A stretch of DNA of 64,000 bases from Branchiostoma floridae (Eukaryota > Chordata > Leptocardii > Amphioxiformes > Branchiostomatidae), in assembly GCF_000003815.2 (NCBI RefSeq), contig NC_049997.1, positions 11,015,507 to 11,079,506 of the forward strand, given 5' to 3'. Positions 8,074 to 19,700 of the stretch are shown piece by piece. Numbering within the stretch: position 1 is the stretch's first letter; each line of letters opens with the position of its first letter. Made by a program: the position numbers and the translations under genes. The notes below the pieces were generated by a model. It ran no database searches and was not told the origin of the DNA. It saw only the letters and a program-made list of their open reading frames with translations.

Positions 8074-9629
8074 GGGACCGTACGGCGTTTAGTGAGGGGG
8101 GAGGGCCGGTCACCAGAGGGTCGGGTCAAAAATTTTTTGCAAGACCCTCCCCCAAGGTAAAAAATTTTTTGCTAGGCCCTCCCCCCAAGGCAATTCTTTT
8201 TTGCTTGGCCCTCCCCCTCCTAGCAACTTTGAAAAAAATATTCAAGACGCCAATAAAACACTGCGCTCCCATTTGGAAATATGCTTTGCGTCATACTTTT
8301 TCATGATTTTCATCGAGAAGCAGATCTCTCACCCCTAGTAAAAAAAGGAAAACAGAATGGCTCGAAATATCTGCTTAATAGAGGGATAAATATCTGCTTC
8401 ATAGAGGCATAAATATTTGCTTTATTGAAGCTATTTCATTGTTTTGATATTAAAACAATACCTACAAAGCATTTGTATCTGAATTTCTAGTAGATTTGCG
8501 CCACGAAGCGGCGCGCGCCCCGCTCCCTAAATTTACGTATTGCAAGCTCGCGGGCCTGAGCGGCTTGACGGAAACTATTTTTAATTTACATATATTTTGG
8601 ACTTTTTCTTGGTTCTGTGGTGGTAATAACTTACGGTAAATCGGGGGGAAAAATGAAAACCAAAACGACAGCACGATTCGACTACCAAAACTGTAGTGGG
8701 GAGGGGGGGCGCCGACGCGTGACGCTGATTTTCCCACGGCGGGGTAGACGGGTCGCCTCTCTCTAGCCGCCGGTGGGCGTGAGAACGCAGACTTGCAGGA
8801 GATATTTTACTAGTTTTAGAAATGACACGCTTTTTTTGCTACGATTTCCTGCATTGCTTTAAGTTTTTTTATGGGAAAATTTGCTGGTTAGATGACATTT
8901 CTATGAAAAAAAAAATACGAGGGTTTCAAGTTTTTGAGAACGACGTTCCGAACACCATGTCCGGCGCCAAAGCCACGAAGAATCGCAAGGTAGGTCCGGG
9001 AAAATTTTGAAATCTTGACCCTCTTAAAAGCTATTTTCTTCAGTTTAAAGGAAATATTTTGCTGACAAACAAAGCCAACTTTAATGGCATTTCAATTTAG
9101 AAATACAAAATTAAATCCCCCCAAACACATTATCACGATGTCGGTCACCAAAGGCGTGAGGCCGGACGCGTCAAAAGGGATCCAGGGAAATTTGCAAATA
9201 TTTACCCTCGAGCTCTGAAACGCCATTTCTTACATTTTGAGGGCATCAAGACAGTGGTAAATTTTGCTGGCAGACTAATCTAGAGTTTAATAACATTTCT
9301 GTAAGTGAAAAAGGTTTTCGAGGGCGTCATGCATAAGCCCCGCCCCCTCCCTTTCGCATTTTCACTGTGTCCCGAGCGCCAACCTTGGGTGATCCCTTGC
9401 AGAGGTCCAGAAAAGTTTTGAAATCTTGACCCTCTGAAACGCCGTTTCTTGGATTTTAAGGGACATATTTTGCTGGCAGACGAAGCTATTTTTTTTTTTT
9501 GCTTGGCCCTCCCACCAAGTCAATTTTTTTTTGCAAGGCCCTCCCCCTGGCAAAATATTTTTTTGTTTGCCCCCCCCCCCCCCCCCCTGGCGACCGGCCC
9601 TCCCCCTTCGCTAAATGCCGTACGGTCCC
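8074..9629. mobile_element. PIF/Harbinger-like non-autonomous DNA transposon (1.56 kb)
   Basis: The terminal inverted repeats begin GGGACCGTACGGCGTTTAGTG on the left and end as the complement (CACTAAATGCCGTACGGTCCC pattern) on the right. They are followed inwards by GGGGGAGGGCCGGTC and its complement, so the arms extend beyond 40 bp. The element is flanked by TAA on both sides (8071-8073 and 9630-9632), the trinucleotide duplication typical of PIF/Harbinger. The right third (9000-9500) contains three degenerate units of about 180 bp (AAATCTTGACCCTC...ATATTTTGCTGGCAGAC). Subterminal stretches are pyrimidine- and G-rich. No transposase or Myb-like frame is visible, so it depends on another copy. 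Confidence 0.8.
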
Positions 9630-9686
9630 TAATTTGCATAATTCATGTCTGAAGATATTCACCTTTTTGACCTACATGTGTGAATG

Positions 9687-9940
9687 AGCACGTCACCGGA
9701 ACGTACTGCGCCTGCGCGAAAAGTATAGACATGCTAAACCTTGCTAAACCCCCGGTTTACTAAAGGGCCGCATTTAAGAAAGTACGTGCGTATATAAGGG
9801 TAAAATCCCGTGTACGTTTTGCATGAAACCATGTCTCTAACATATACTGTGCAACAAGCGAGATTTCAATGCAACGTTGACCAAACCAAGCCCCAAAACA
9901 CCACGGTTCGCGCAGGCGCAGTACGTTCCGGTGACGTGCT
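9687..9940. mobile_element. 254-bp MITE with 9-bp target duplication (Mutator-like)
   Basis: The terminal inverted repeats are at least 34 bp and near perfect: AGCACGTCACCGGAACGTAC at the left end and its complement at the right, continuing inwards to TGCGCCTGCGCGAA. The nine bases GTGTGAATG flank both ends (9678-9686 and 9941-9949). A 9-bp duplication with long inverted repeats is the pattern of Mutator-like elements. The arms carry TGCGCCTGCGCG, which resembles an NRF1 site. Confidence 0.8.
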
Positions 9941-9949
9941 GTGTGAATG

Positions 9950-10499
9950 CATCATCTACCAGGTACCAGTGAGGAATGATGCAGTTTTCTCATTAATTAT
10001 GCAAATTAGGTCAGGATTAGCATTATTGACATCCGTTGATGTTCCTCTTGAACAATTTGCAATTGTCCAGAGTATGAAGTACCTGTTATTTAGAAATATA
10101 AATTTTCTTCATTTCTATGCGGGGGTCCCGTGCTCGAGGAGGTGCCTCGACCACGTTAAACAGCCTCATTACTCTTACTTGGGGTACCTACTGGCTGGCA
10201 AAATACACCAGATGATTATTATGCAAACCTAGTCCTAATTTGCATAATCAACATACCAGTTTGTTGGTCTCCATCAAATTTACATGTAGGTTAAAAAATC
10301 ATGAAAATTGAGAACCATTTATATAATACGTCAACCGGAAAATTTAACATCATTTTTGTCGAAGGTGAAGTTGGAAATTTCCTTCACACCCCTGAAACAT
10401 AGTGGTACAGCCCAGATCATATTGTTGACCTTTGCCCTCTGAGGCCGACATTTGTCTCGATCGTGGCCGTGGGAGCAGACGAAACAACGTTTCCCAGGT
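9950..10499. other. Intergenic sequence with an inverted pair of octamer-like motifs
   Basis: No gene is seen. TTAATTATGCAAATTAGGTCAGGATTAG near 9994 is matched in inverted orientation by CCTAGTCCTAATTTGCATAAT near 10227, so another small inverted-repeat element of about 255 bp is possible here. Confidence 0.4.
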
Positions 10500-11623
10500 A
10501 GTTTCTGCCGTTCCTTAACTTCCTATTATCTCTAAAAGTAGGTAAGAATGATTTTGTGGTGTTTTGCTAGAACATAAAGAAGTGAGTATTGGACTTTGCA
10601 ACTACATATCAAGAAAAATTGGTGGTGCCTTTTTTACGAAATTATGTGGGGAGGGGGGCGTTTGTTGTGAAAGTCGTTTAATTCGTTCAAGGAGATAATA
10701 AATTCGTTATTGTGCCGTTTCGTATAATTCAGGGAGTAAATACAAATGTTCTGATAATACTTGCGTCATATAATTTATGAATTCAACTATATCTATTAAT
10801 AAAATCAATTTCCACAGTGACACACGGATAATAAACTCACATCATAGGCCCAGGGCTGCCATCGACTGTGCCCCACTGTCAACCGACAGGAACCAAGGAC
10901 GTTATGATATAACGTCCTTGCAGGAACGGACTAACATGTCTGTACTCTCAGACTTACCTCGGTTTATCTCTAAACAGTATGCTCGTGCGGTTTTCACCAG
11001 TATCTTTACCAGAAATACACCGACACTTTGAAATAAATCACAACTGCGTATACCATTTTTTTTACTTCATCTAATAGTATGTTGTCACATAAAAGCAAAT
11101 ACGCACAGGAGTCTGCCTGTAGAAAAAAGATTTCGTGGCATCGACGGCTTGTTGTAAAAACAGAAGACGTCAGGCTTTACTGTCCAGAATTTACAGATTG
11201 GGATCCCTTTTCAATGTGTTTCTAGTAGTATTGACCTCAGAATATCTATCTATACTCCAAACTAGCATATGTACTTTCCAGACAGTAATACTTGGGCTTG
11301 GTTCAGTTCAATCCTCTTCTGTACCCAGTGGTACGTAAGGCTTCAGGAAGTTCTTCCATCATTGTCTGTCAGCAGCAACTCTGTGGGGCCCCATCCAATG
11401 AGAAACCCCATTTCTTCACCTCCTTCTCTATGCAGCGCTTAGCTTGGTAGCCTGACTGAATCATGCCTACAGCTGCCTGCTCAACATCTGCCGTCCCCCT
11501 AGAGGATGAGGGTAGGGGCCAGTTTACAGCCTGGGAGAGCAGAGTTTGCAATTTTTAAATACACAGACTATGGTAAAGCTTATATGTTATTGACTGACAT
11601 TGTTGCTGCATTTTCAATTCCAG
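10500..11623 (+). repeat. Duplicated 5' flank of zinc-finger gene 2
   Basis: This is collinear with 4095-4830 upstream of gene 1, including the pyrimidine tract and acceptor (TTGCTGCATTTT.AATTCCAG) before the first coding exon. The shared flank shows that the two genes arose by tandem duplication of a unit including their upstream region. The possible untranslated-exon donor AAAGTAG|GTAAGAATG is kept near 10533. A self-complementary GGACGTTATGATATAACGTCC sits near 10897. Confidence 0.6.
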
Positions 11624-11631
11624 ACATAGCC

Positions 11632-14519
11632 ATGGCCCTCTCCCAGGACATGACCTTGACCCCTGACCCCCAACCCCTGGCTCTGTCCCAGGATGTGACC
11701 TTGACCCCTGACCCCCGACCCCTGGGCCTGTCTCAGGACGTGACCTTGGCGGTTCTCCCCAGACTGTACATGGAGGAAGTGGTGTCTGAACTGGGCAGGA
11801 GAAACATCAGCACCGGGGACGTCAACAACAAGGAGCTGCTGGTGGCTGTGCTGAGGGTTGTCATGGAGAAGGAATACAGCGGGACGGGAGGGTCGTCAGG
11901 GCAACCCAATGTCACAGACACACACACTTACGTAACGAGTAACGGTGCAACTGAAATCTGCTTCAGTTTCGAGCCAGAAGACTCACACACTGACTCTGAA
12001 GATGGCATCAACAGTAGTAGATTACAGGAGAACAAAGATGCTGAAACCGAAGCTTCTTCTACTGTGGTCATATCTTACACAGAGGAAGATAGGCCACATG
12101 AGGTATCTAACACCGAGGTAGTCTTAGCCACGGATGCAACTCCAGCTTTCAGTCCATCCACCAATATTAATGAGACAAATGACAGAGGAACGATGGAAGA
12201 TGAAGTTATTGAAGGAGTGAGAGAAGGAAGAGAAGAATCAGTAGAAGAACAGGCCAGATTAACCTCAGAAGTAGTAGAGAATGACTCTATGGACCAGACT
12301 GATACAGTGTCATATGCAGAAGTTGACTTAACCTGCACTTCTGTTGCAGAAATGGTAGTTTGGTTGCCAGGGCAACAAGGGAACAATGGAGCGCAAACTG
12401 TACAGGTGAGTACAGTATATATTGGCTTCTGTTGGTCAATATTGATGAAGATAAACTCATATTTCATATCAGCCCTACAACATTGGCTATGGCAGTTCTA
12501 CATGTATATGAGAATGACAGTCTCTGCCACATGTTTGTTGCAAATTTCGTTCTGTGGATCCATTTTTCTTCTGCACTACACATCTGTCTACTTTCTCCTA
12601 ATTTTAGTTGGTTGAACAGTGTTCATCTAGATTTCTCTTACTGGAATGGTCATTAATTATAAGTAACTTAAAGTATGTAATTAAGTCCTACCAAAGAAAT
12701 GTGGAAATGTACTCGGTACAAATAGCAGGAAATGTGCATAAAAAATCCATAATTTGTTTTCTGAAGAAAGATATGGAATGTGAATATTTTTTGTAAATGT
12801 AGATATTCTTCCTAACAATTTTTTGTGAAATATTGAATTTGCGGTGTCTGCCAATTTGATGATCAATAAATTTGTTAGTGCACATATGGGATATATCATT
12901 CCAAGAGGGTTGAAATCATTTATCTATTTCATTTTAAGACAGGCAGGTTGGTGACTCCTTCAACTTTTGAAAGTTCATTTCCAAATGGACCCACCGTATA
13001 TGTTTAATCAACTTAAAAGGACAAGACTAAGGCATGATCTAGACACGGTTTTTCCCGATATCGGCGAGCCAACAACCTCTCGCCGACAGCTTTTTTTCAG
13101 CATCTAGATGGAACTGCAATATCGCCATAAAGATATCGGCAGAATTTCTCCCGAAAGGTCTGGACCATTCACCCGATAGGTTAGCAGGGGTCCCCGATAG
13201 CTTGGCAGGGGTCCCCGACAGTTTTCGCACGCATGTAGATGTGTCCCGACTTCGGGAGGGCTCATTAGCATATAACGCGGGCTCATTAGGCTATATAGCT
13301 GTTTATGACTGCAAGTGCCACGGGTGTCCCGCGGCCAACGTTCCAGATCCCTTCCGACGTCTCCACAGATATCAGCAAAAACTGTGTCTAGATGGGGCCT
13401 AACAAAGATTTGTCAAATTATTTTTTACAGTTTGCTGAGGAGGAGTCAAGTGGTGAGAAGAAATCCTACAAGTGTTCTCTCTGCGACTACACAACCCGTT
13501 ACGCTTCAAACCTAACGAGGCACAACCAAGTGCACTCTGGGGACAGGCCCTTCAAATGTGCCCACTGTGACTACGCAGGGGGGTCCAAAAAAGCCCTGAA
13601 GCAGCACATGTCCCGCCACACTGGTGAGAAACCACTGGGGTGTAAAGAGTGTGGGTTCAGGACGGCCTACAGGACAGCGTTAGACTATCACCTGAAGACT
13701 CACACTGGGCACAAACCCTTCATGTGCGACAAGTGCGGGCACCGCTCTGCCAACAAAGCCAGCTGGCGAACACACATGAAAACTCACACCAAGGTGCCTC
13801 TCAGGTGTGAAAGTTGCGGGTACACCGCATCCAAACCCTCATACCTTGCTGCACACTTGAGGACTCACGACGAAGAGAAACTGCTGAAGTGTCCAGACTG
13901 TGACCACGAGGCCGTGGGAAGAAGGGAACTCCAACTCCACATGAGGACCCATTCTGGGGAGAAGCTGTTTGCCTGTGAGAGGTGCCCGTACAAGTCTCGC
14001 TACAAGTCTGGCCTGACAAACCATCTCAAGACACACACGGGGGAGAAACCGCACAAATGTGAGCAGTGTGGTTACAGGGCGGCACAGAAGGCAACCTTAT
14101 ACAGACACATGAGAACCCACACAGGAGAGAAACCCTATCCATGTACAGTATGTGGTCGCAGCTGTGCTACTCAATATCTTCTTCAAACCCACATGAAGTC
14201 CCATCAACCCAAAGGCCCGCTGGTGTGTAAAGACTGTAACTACAGGACCATGCACAAGGCAGACATGAACCGGCACATCAGAACCCACACAGGGGAGAAA
14301 CCCTACAGCTGTGAGGAGTGTGATTACAGGGCGACTAACAAGTCAGCTCTGGTGTTCCACACCAGGATACACAAAGGGGAGAAACCCTTCAGATGTCAGC
14401 TTTGTGACTACGCAGCAGTGAGGAAAGACTTGTTAACTGCACATTTACGGAGACATGCAAAGACTTTAACTTACCACCAGTGCTCTGCCATACATGTAGA
14501 GTGCGTGCATGGTAAGTGA
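11632..14519 (+). CDS. C2H2 zinc-finger protein gene 2 (12 fingers), intact
   Basis: Two exons: 11632-12405 (258 codons, donor CAG|GTGAGT, phase 0) and 13431-14519 (acceptor TTTTTTACAG, phase 0), giving 620 aa. The start ATG lies eight bases after an acceptor in GCCATGG context, so an untranslated exon should lie upstream. Exon 1 encodes three LSQD repeats, the LYMEEVVSELGRRNISTG helical module, then a long acidic Ser/Thr/Glu-rich region, a likely disordered transactivation or interaction segment. Exon 2 encodes 12 consecutive C2H2 fingers at about residues 273-600, from CSLCDYTTRYASNLTRH to CQLCDYAAVRKDLLTAHLRRH, joined mostly by TGEKP-type linkers. All cysteine and histidine ligands are present. 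The KRAB, SCAN, BTB and ZAD domains are absent. The likely role is sequence-specific DNA binding in the nucleus; targets are unknown. It is the intact paralogue of gene 1. Confidence 0.85.
12406..13038. other. First part of the zinc-finger gene 2 intron
   Basis: AT-rich intron sequence. I see nothing coding. In-frame read-through from exon 1 gives an apparent extension to 12615 that passes the GTGAGT donor and is not part of the protein. Confidence 0.5.
13039..13391. mobile_element. Inverted-repeat MITE just upstream of the finger exon of gene 2
   Basis: The left end is CTAGACACGGTTTTTCCCGATATC and the right end its complement (GATATCAGCAAAAACTGTGTCTAG) with few mismatches, 353 bp in all. 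It ends 40 bp before the finger-exon start at 13431, so it contributes sequence next to the branch point region. The interior has two copies of CAGGGGTCCCCGA. No convincing target duplication was read. Confidence 0.65.
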
Positions 14520-14554
14520 TTCTGTTCTTGGGCCAGAAGATTATTGTGTTCGAA

Positions 14555-14848
14555 TCCTGGCTGTTGCTTAGACTCAGTTGCAGTCTTCGAATCTGGGTTC
14601 GCGATCTTCAACGTTAGCTGGGTTCTCTTGTGCCGGGAAGGGGAGTTTGCCGAGGAAGGGAGTATGCTGTGAAAGGGGTTTCGGGACGGGGCAAAATCGC
14701 TATCACGGCAAACTTTCATAGCATACTCCCTTCCTCGGCAAACTCCCTTTCCCGGCATAAGAGAACCCAGCCAACGTTGAAACTCGCGAACTCCCCCAAT
14801 AAAAACCAGCCTCGTTCGAAGACTGCAACGGAGTCTAGCTGTTGCTAG
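14555..14848. mobile_element. Long-hairpin MITE after zinc-finger gene 2
   Basis: The two halves are nearly complementary over more than 100 bp. Landmarks on the left (GACTCAGTTGCAGTCTTCGAA, GCTGGGTTCTCTT, GGGAGTTTGCCGAGGAAGGG) recur inverted on the right. The loop lies near 14690-14705. No coding content. Confidence 0.75.
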
Positions 14849-16615
14849 GGGTATACATAATATTATGTAATTCAATATGATTGTAATTCAGCAGTGATGG
14901 ACCTGTTTCTATTGTATGGTTGTTTCATTCTCAGTGCTTATGCTTAAATGAATACAACTACTAGTATGTGTAGGGAGATGCCTTAGCAAATTTACAAAAA
15001 AAGCCCTTGGTGACTTTTATAAAGGCTTTTTTTGTAAAATAACTTGTATAAGGATATATGTCTAGGGATTTGATATAAAGAATGGACACACTTCAAGTCA
15101 TATACAACAGTTAGTCCGTTTATTTCTGTACAAACACATTTTTTATCAAAAGTCTTCAGACGTCTAGTCAACACCTAACATATAGAAATTTAAATAGTCA
15201 AACAACACTGTTACAGCTCCCACCAGGTATCTACTTCACAAAATAAATACATTTAATTTGTACAAGATAGGTTCACTTTTCTCTGAGATTATTCTTAACA
15301 CACTACACACCTTCTTGACTTTAACTTCTTAAGTTTCTTTAAAGAAAATATTTCCCCTGCCTGTTTCCATACACACGACTTTATGTTCTTATCAAAAAGA
15401 CAGTCCAGTAATGTCGCAGTGGTAGAGAAATTTATAAATGTTTTACATATTATTAAACATCTAACAGCAAACGTAGGTACCACATATAAAATAAGTTGTG
15501 AATGTGCATATTATATAAACATGGAAGCTTAGCCATAGTGATATTTGGAGAAGTTAGTTTGGGTTTTCTTGTTCAAAGTACATATCTTGTGGCACAAAGA
15601 CAACATTTAAGTATAAGACATCGCATGATACAGAAATCGAAAATTACAGTAAAAAAGTTTGCTTTCAGAGTTAAGGATGATATTCCATTCACAGCTACAC
15701 TTGGTGTAGACCTACATACATGTACATGTTACAGAATTTTCTCAATTCCTTACTGAAAAGGTAATTTTACTAATTATAATTAAATATTAATTTTATCATA
15801 AGTTTTGTCTAAATTCCTTTACTGATAGCATTATTCCCAAACTAAGGTGTACTTACAAGAAAGGAGCAGGATAAAGGACTATATAGAGCATTTTCAATGA
15901 AAGATATTATTACTGTATTTCTTTTGCTGTTTTAGCTTTGGTCCCATTTCTTTATCCATACAAAAATTTCTGGTGGGAAATATTCAGATATGATTTCATC
16001 TAAAAATGGCACATTTTCTCCTATCCTCAAAATAATTTACAAATTCAATATTTTTTTTATATTCACAATTTATCTAATGTCATGATTTTTACACAGGGGA
16101 GAAAACATGTTACGTTATATAATTATACTATGCATAACATCATTATAGTCTGAATCCCTTAGATATTTCCCAATTGCAACCAATTTACAAAATGTGTCTC
16201 AGTTTTTTATAAAAAAAGTCCTAATAATCTCCTGGCCACACATACATGTACAAGATACCAAAATATACATCTGCAAAATAGTTTTACAGTATAAATACTT
16301 TGCATCTAGACATATGAAAATACCCATCCACCCGTCTTATTTACGAAAATACCAATTTCTCCCAATTAACAAGTATTATGTATTACACAGCTTTTAAAAG
16401 GTACCGAACTGAAGGGAAGGCCCCCAGTAGAAGCAAGGGGTTTAAAGCACATATTAGCTTCTTGGTGAGAGATTTTCATTAACATATTTAGAGACTGTGA
16501 GAGGGAGTATGACTCAGTTCAGTGGTCACAAGTTGTAGCTCCTTATATATACATACTATATGGCATCTATACAGTTAGTATGGCCTAGCATAGTCTAGGT
16601 TGGGGAGAAAAGCTC
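14849..16615 (-). other. Probable 3' UTR and downstream flank of synaptotagmin-7
   Basis: AT-rich sequence lies directly after the Syt7 stop on the minus strand, with no other gene. A TTTATT at 15119-15124 (AATAAA on the minus strand) is a candidate end of a UTR of about 1.5 kb; other weak signals exist, so the end is not fixed. The zinc-finger gene 2 transcript converges from the other side. Confidence 0.4.
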
Positions 16616-16720
16616 CTATTTCTTGAGACCATGCCACATGGCCACCGGTTGTCTTGGTTTGGAGATCATCTCCTTCCAGTGTTTGGTCTCCAGAGGGCCG
16701 CTCCGAGGGGCCAGGCAGAC
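16616..16720 (-). CDS. SYT7: SYT7 exon 9, end of C2B and stop
   Basis: It starts at a CTTCTCCAG acceptor in phase 0. It encodes [19 protein letters not shown], then [15 protein letters not shown] and TAG. It carries the last C2B strand, the C-terminal helix and the WHxL motif. Confidence 0.93.
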   Translation of the reverse strand, partial: VCLAPRSGPLETKHWKEMISKPRQPVAMWHGLKK

Positions 16721-19700
16721 CTGGAGAAGGGAATTAGAAGATGTCAGTACAACAGAAATACATGACGGTCACACCATAAAACTTTTTAAAAGTCTTTATA
16801 CCTCCCCTCACATTAGGCGAAAATCGGTCGGACGACGAGTCTGCGAGCTCTAAATTACGAGGAGGCATGACCCTGCTGCCGACGAAGAAATGGCAGAGTT
16901 CCCCCCTTCCCGTCAGGGTCATGCCTCCTTGTGATTTAGAGCTCGCAGATTCGTCGTCCGACCGATTTTCGCCTAGTGTGAGGGGGGTATTAGAAATACT
17001 TCTGTATGTAAAGAAAATGTTAGGTATCTCGGGTATTACTGTCACGAATATCTTTCACATATTAAGTATCTTGTGTTTGCTTGCTTCTGTTGGATGTTGA
17101 ATACAAACATGTACTTCCCTCATCGTCACAAGTATCTGAAGCCTGGGTACCATCTGGGAAGTAGTTCGCTTCGGCATTTATTATATACTACAGGGCTCTA
17201 TAGCCAGCATCCGTTTTCCCGTCAATTGACGGAAATTTGCTGCGTGTGACGGAAAAATGTTAAAACCAATCCGTCAACCTTGCCGGACAAAAATCCTTGG
17301 TGGAAGCTACAGACGGTTTGGGGACGCCGTCCACGGCTGTAAAAGCCACACACTGTTTGATTTGCTATTGTTATTATTGTTGACGAAGTGTGTCGGCGGC
17401 CTTTTGCATACAATAATCTCATTAAAAACCCGTTTTCAAGGTCTCAGTTCAGTTTCTGTAACTCCTGGAATAGTGTTTTTGTCACAATGGGAATTGGCTG
17501 ACGGAAAAAAATTTCGAGCTGGCTAGAGCCCTGCTTGGATGTTGTGTCTTGCTGAGCTACCTTTTCTCTCAGTGTTACAAAGTCTTGTCTTACCTTTCCT
17601 ATGACATCATTTTTCTTGAGAGTGTCCTTGTCCATGACTGAGATGATGAAGCTGGTTTCCTTCATCTTGTCCATGGGGATGTCGAAGATGAAGGACTCGT
17701 TAAAGACGGGATTCAAGCAGCGCTTCTTACAAGACGTCTTCTTCTTCTCAATCTTCTTTTCTCTGTAGACTAGCCAGATCTTCACATAGGGGTCTGTAGG
17801 GGGGGAAAACAAAGGTAAATTTCGGCTGTCTCCAACAATTGAATATTTACATAACAAAGTACTGTCAATGTTTTGACCAAATTTACAAACATTTGATCTT
17901 GTCCAGTACTAGAGAACTGAACTATATTCAGTTCAAGATTAACTTAAACAAAAATTCTAAACAATAGGAAATCCTAAAAAAAGTTCAACAAACAACGGCG
18001 AGGTCTTCCAACATTGGTCGCTTAGATTTATCTGGAACAATATTTTCCTGATTTTACAATGTCACATTTTACAAAGAAAAGATTATGCATTCCTTGATTT
18101 ATCAGCTTTTTTTCTGTCAAATATACATATTACATAGACTATACATTGTACATGTGGTACATGAAACATTGTATTCAACAACAAAATCTGTTGGAAATTT
18201 CAAATATAGAACTGTTCACAAAAGAAACCTCCAAAGTGAGAAGAGCTGCACTGTACAAGCATTGATGATGCTGACCTGATGTGCCTGTGATGTCCATAGC
18301 CTTGAGATGTCTGGCCTTCATCACCACGATGGTGATACGCTGGGCTGTGGGCTGGTAGCACAGGGATACCAGCAGCTCCCCCAGGTTATCCTGAATGGAA
18401 TTGCAGCAGGTTAGAAAAACTCACAGTTCCTTTTAAATCAAGACTTATGATTGAATTACCAGGAATAGTTTGAAAACTTTGTTACCTTCACCAAGACTAT
18501 GTTTTGGGGCTGTGTTTGAAAAGTTCTCAACGCGAATAGCCATTTTCGTGGCTTTCCCGTAGACCGCGAGAAGCCACGTACGGGGCTTCGTACGTCACGT
18601 TTTGGATTTTGAACTCCCTGCCCACCATCATGACGAATCCCACAACTAGAACGCTGGTAATTGTAAGAGAACCAATCAATCAGAAAACATACAGCATTTT
18701 GACTTCATTCAAACCTTATGTGAACGTAATCCAGACGCTAGATTATCATGAGTGCTTCAGGGGCCTCGTCTGCCGATAATGAAGATTTAGTGGAGGCTCC
18801 CACCAGCGGGGAAAGGGAGGAACAACAAGGTAAACAACGGGGTTTTTTTGTGGAATATGTGCTGATGTCTCTTCATGCCAGGTTTGCGGTTTCGTACTGC
18901 TAATATCTAGCTGCATTTTACAGGTTTGCGATAGCGTAACCTGAAGGTTTTACAGGCTTGCGATAACAAACCTTTTTTTTTCAAATTTTTTTTTTTAGAT
19001 ATTGTCAGAGCTTGTAGTTATACTTATGTGAACATATAAATGAAAGTGGTCGGAAGTTGTACTATTTTTTAAATAATATTACTACAATTTTTCCTCAACA
19101 AAACAACAATTTCACATGATAATACAACAATACATTGGTCAACAACAAAACATGTGATTATTATAAACTATATTTTGGTTTTCTCCCCAGCATCCAGCAG
19201 TGACAACACCGATGAAGATGATGAGCAGTGTGAAGATGTTTGATGCCCATCACATAATACCAGCATTGCTCTTGTATTATAAATGTATTTGTGTAGTTTC
19301 AGGATAAATAAAGTATTTTTTTGCCCCTGAATGGACTTTTTATTTTGTGAGACATGTTTTTGTTTTGTTTTGCATATTTTTTTTTTGTTTATTGTTATTA
19401 CTATTACTACTATCAGATTTATGGTATGATGTTTATTTTGCTTTTATTGGAAAGGCCAGTCTGTGAGCTTTCCAGAAATATATAGTTTTCCTAGTCTACT
19501 CCTTACATAGCAGCTGTAATAATAATTAACAAAAAGTACTAATTGACACCTGTATAGACTGAAATTATATGTCGTATATGGTATACAGGAAAAAATTTTA
19601 TGACGTGCTGAGAGGGTTAAGTCTTTATGATATTTGGTATGATGAAAGGCGTTCCCAAAATGAAGACATGATTTAATTCTGGCCTCCTGGCAGATTTTCA

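Noticed and set aside
17222-17422. Open frame shared by two copies of the CAGGGCTCTAGCCAGC MITE (also 39152-39373)
   Set aside because: Similarity is due to common element descent; the third copy (48726-49084) has the frame broken, so protein-level selection is unlikely.
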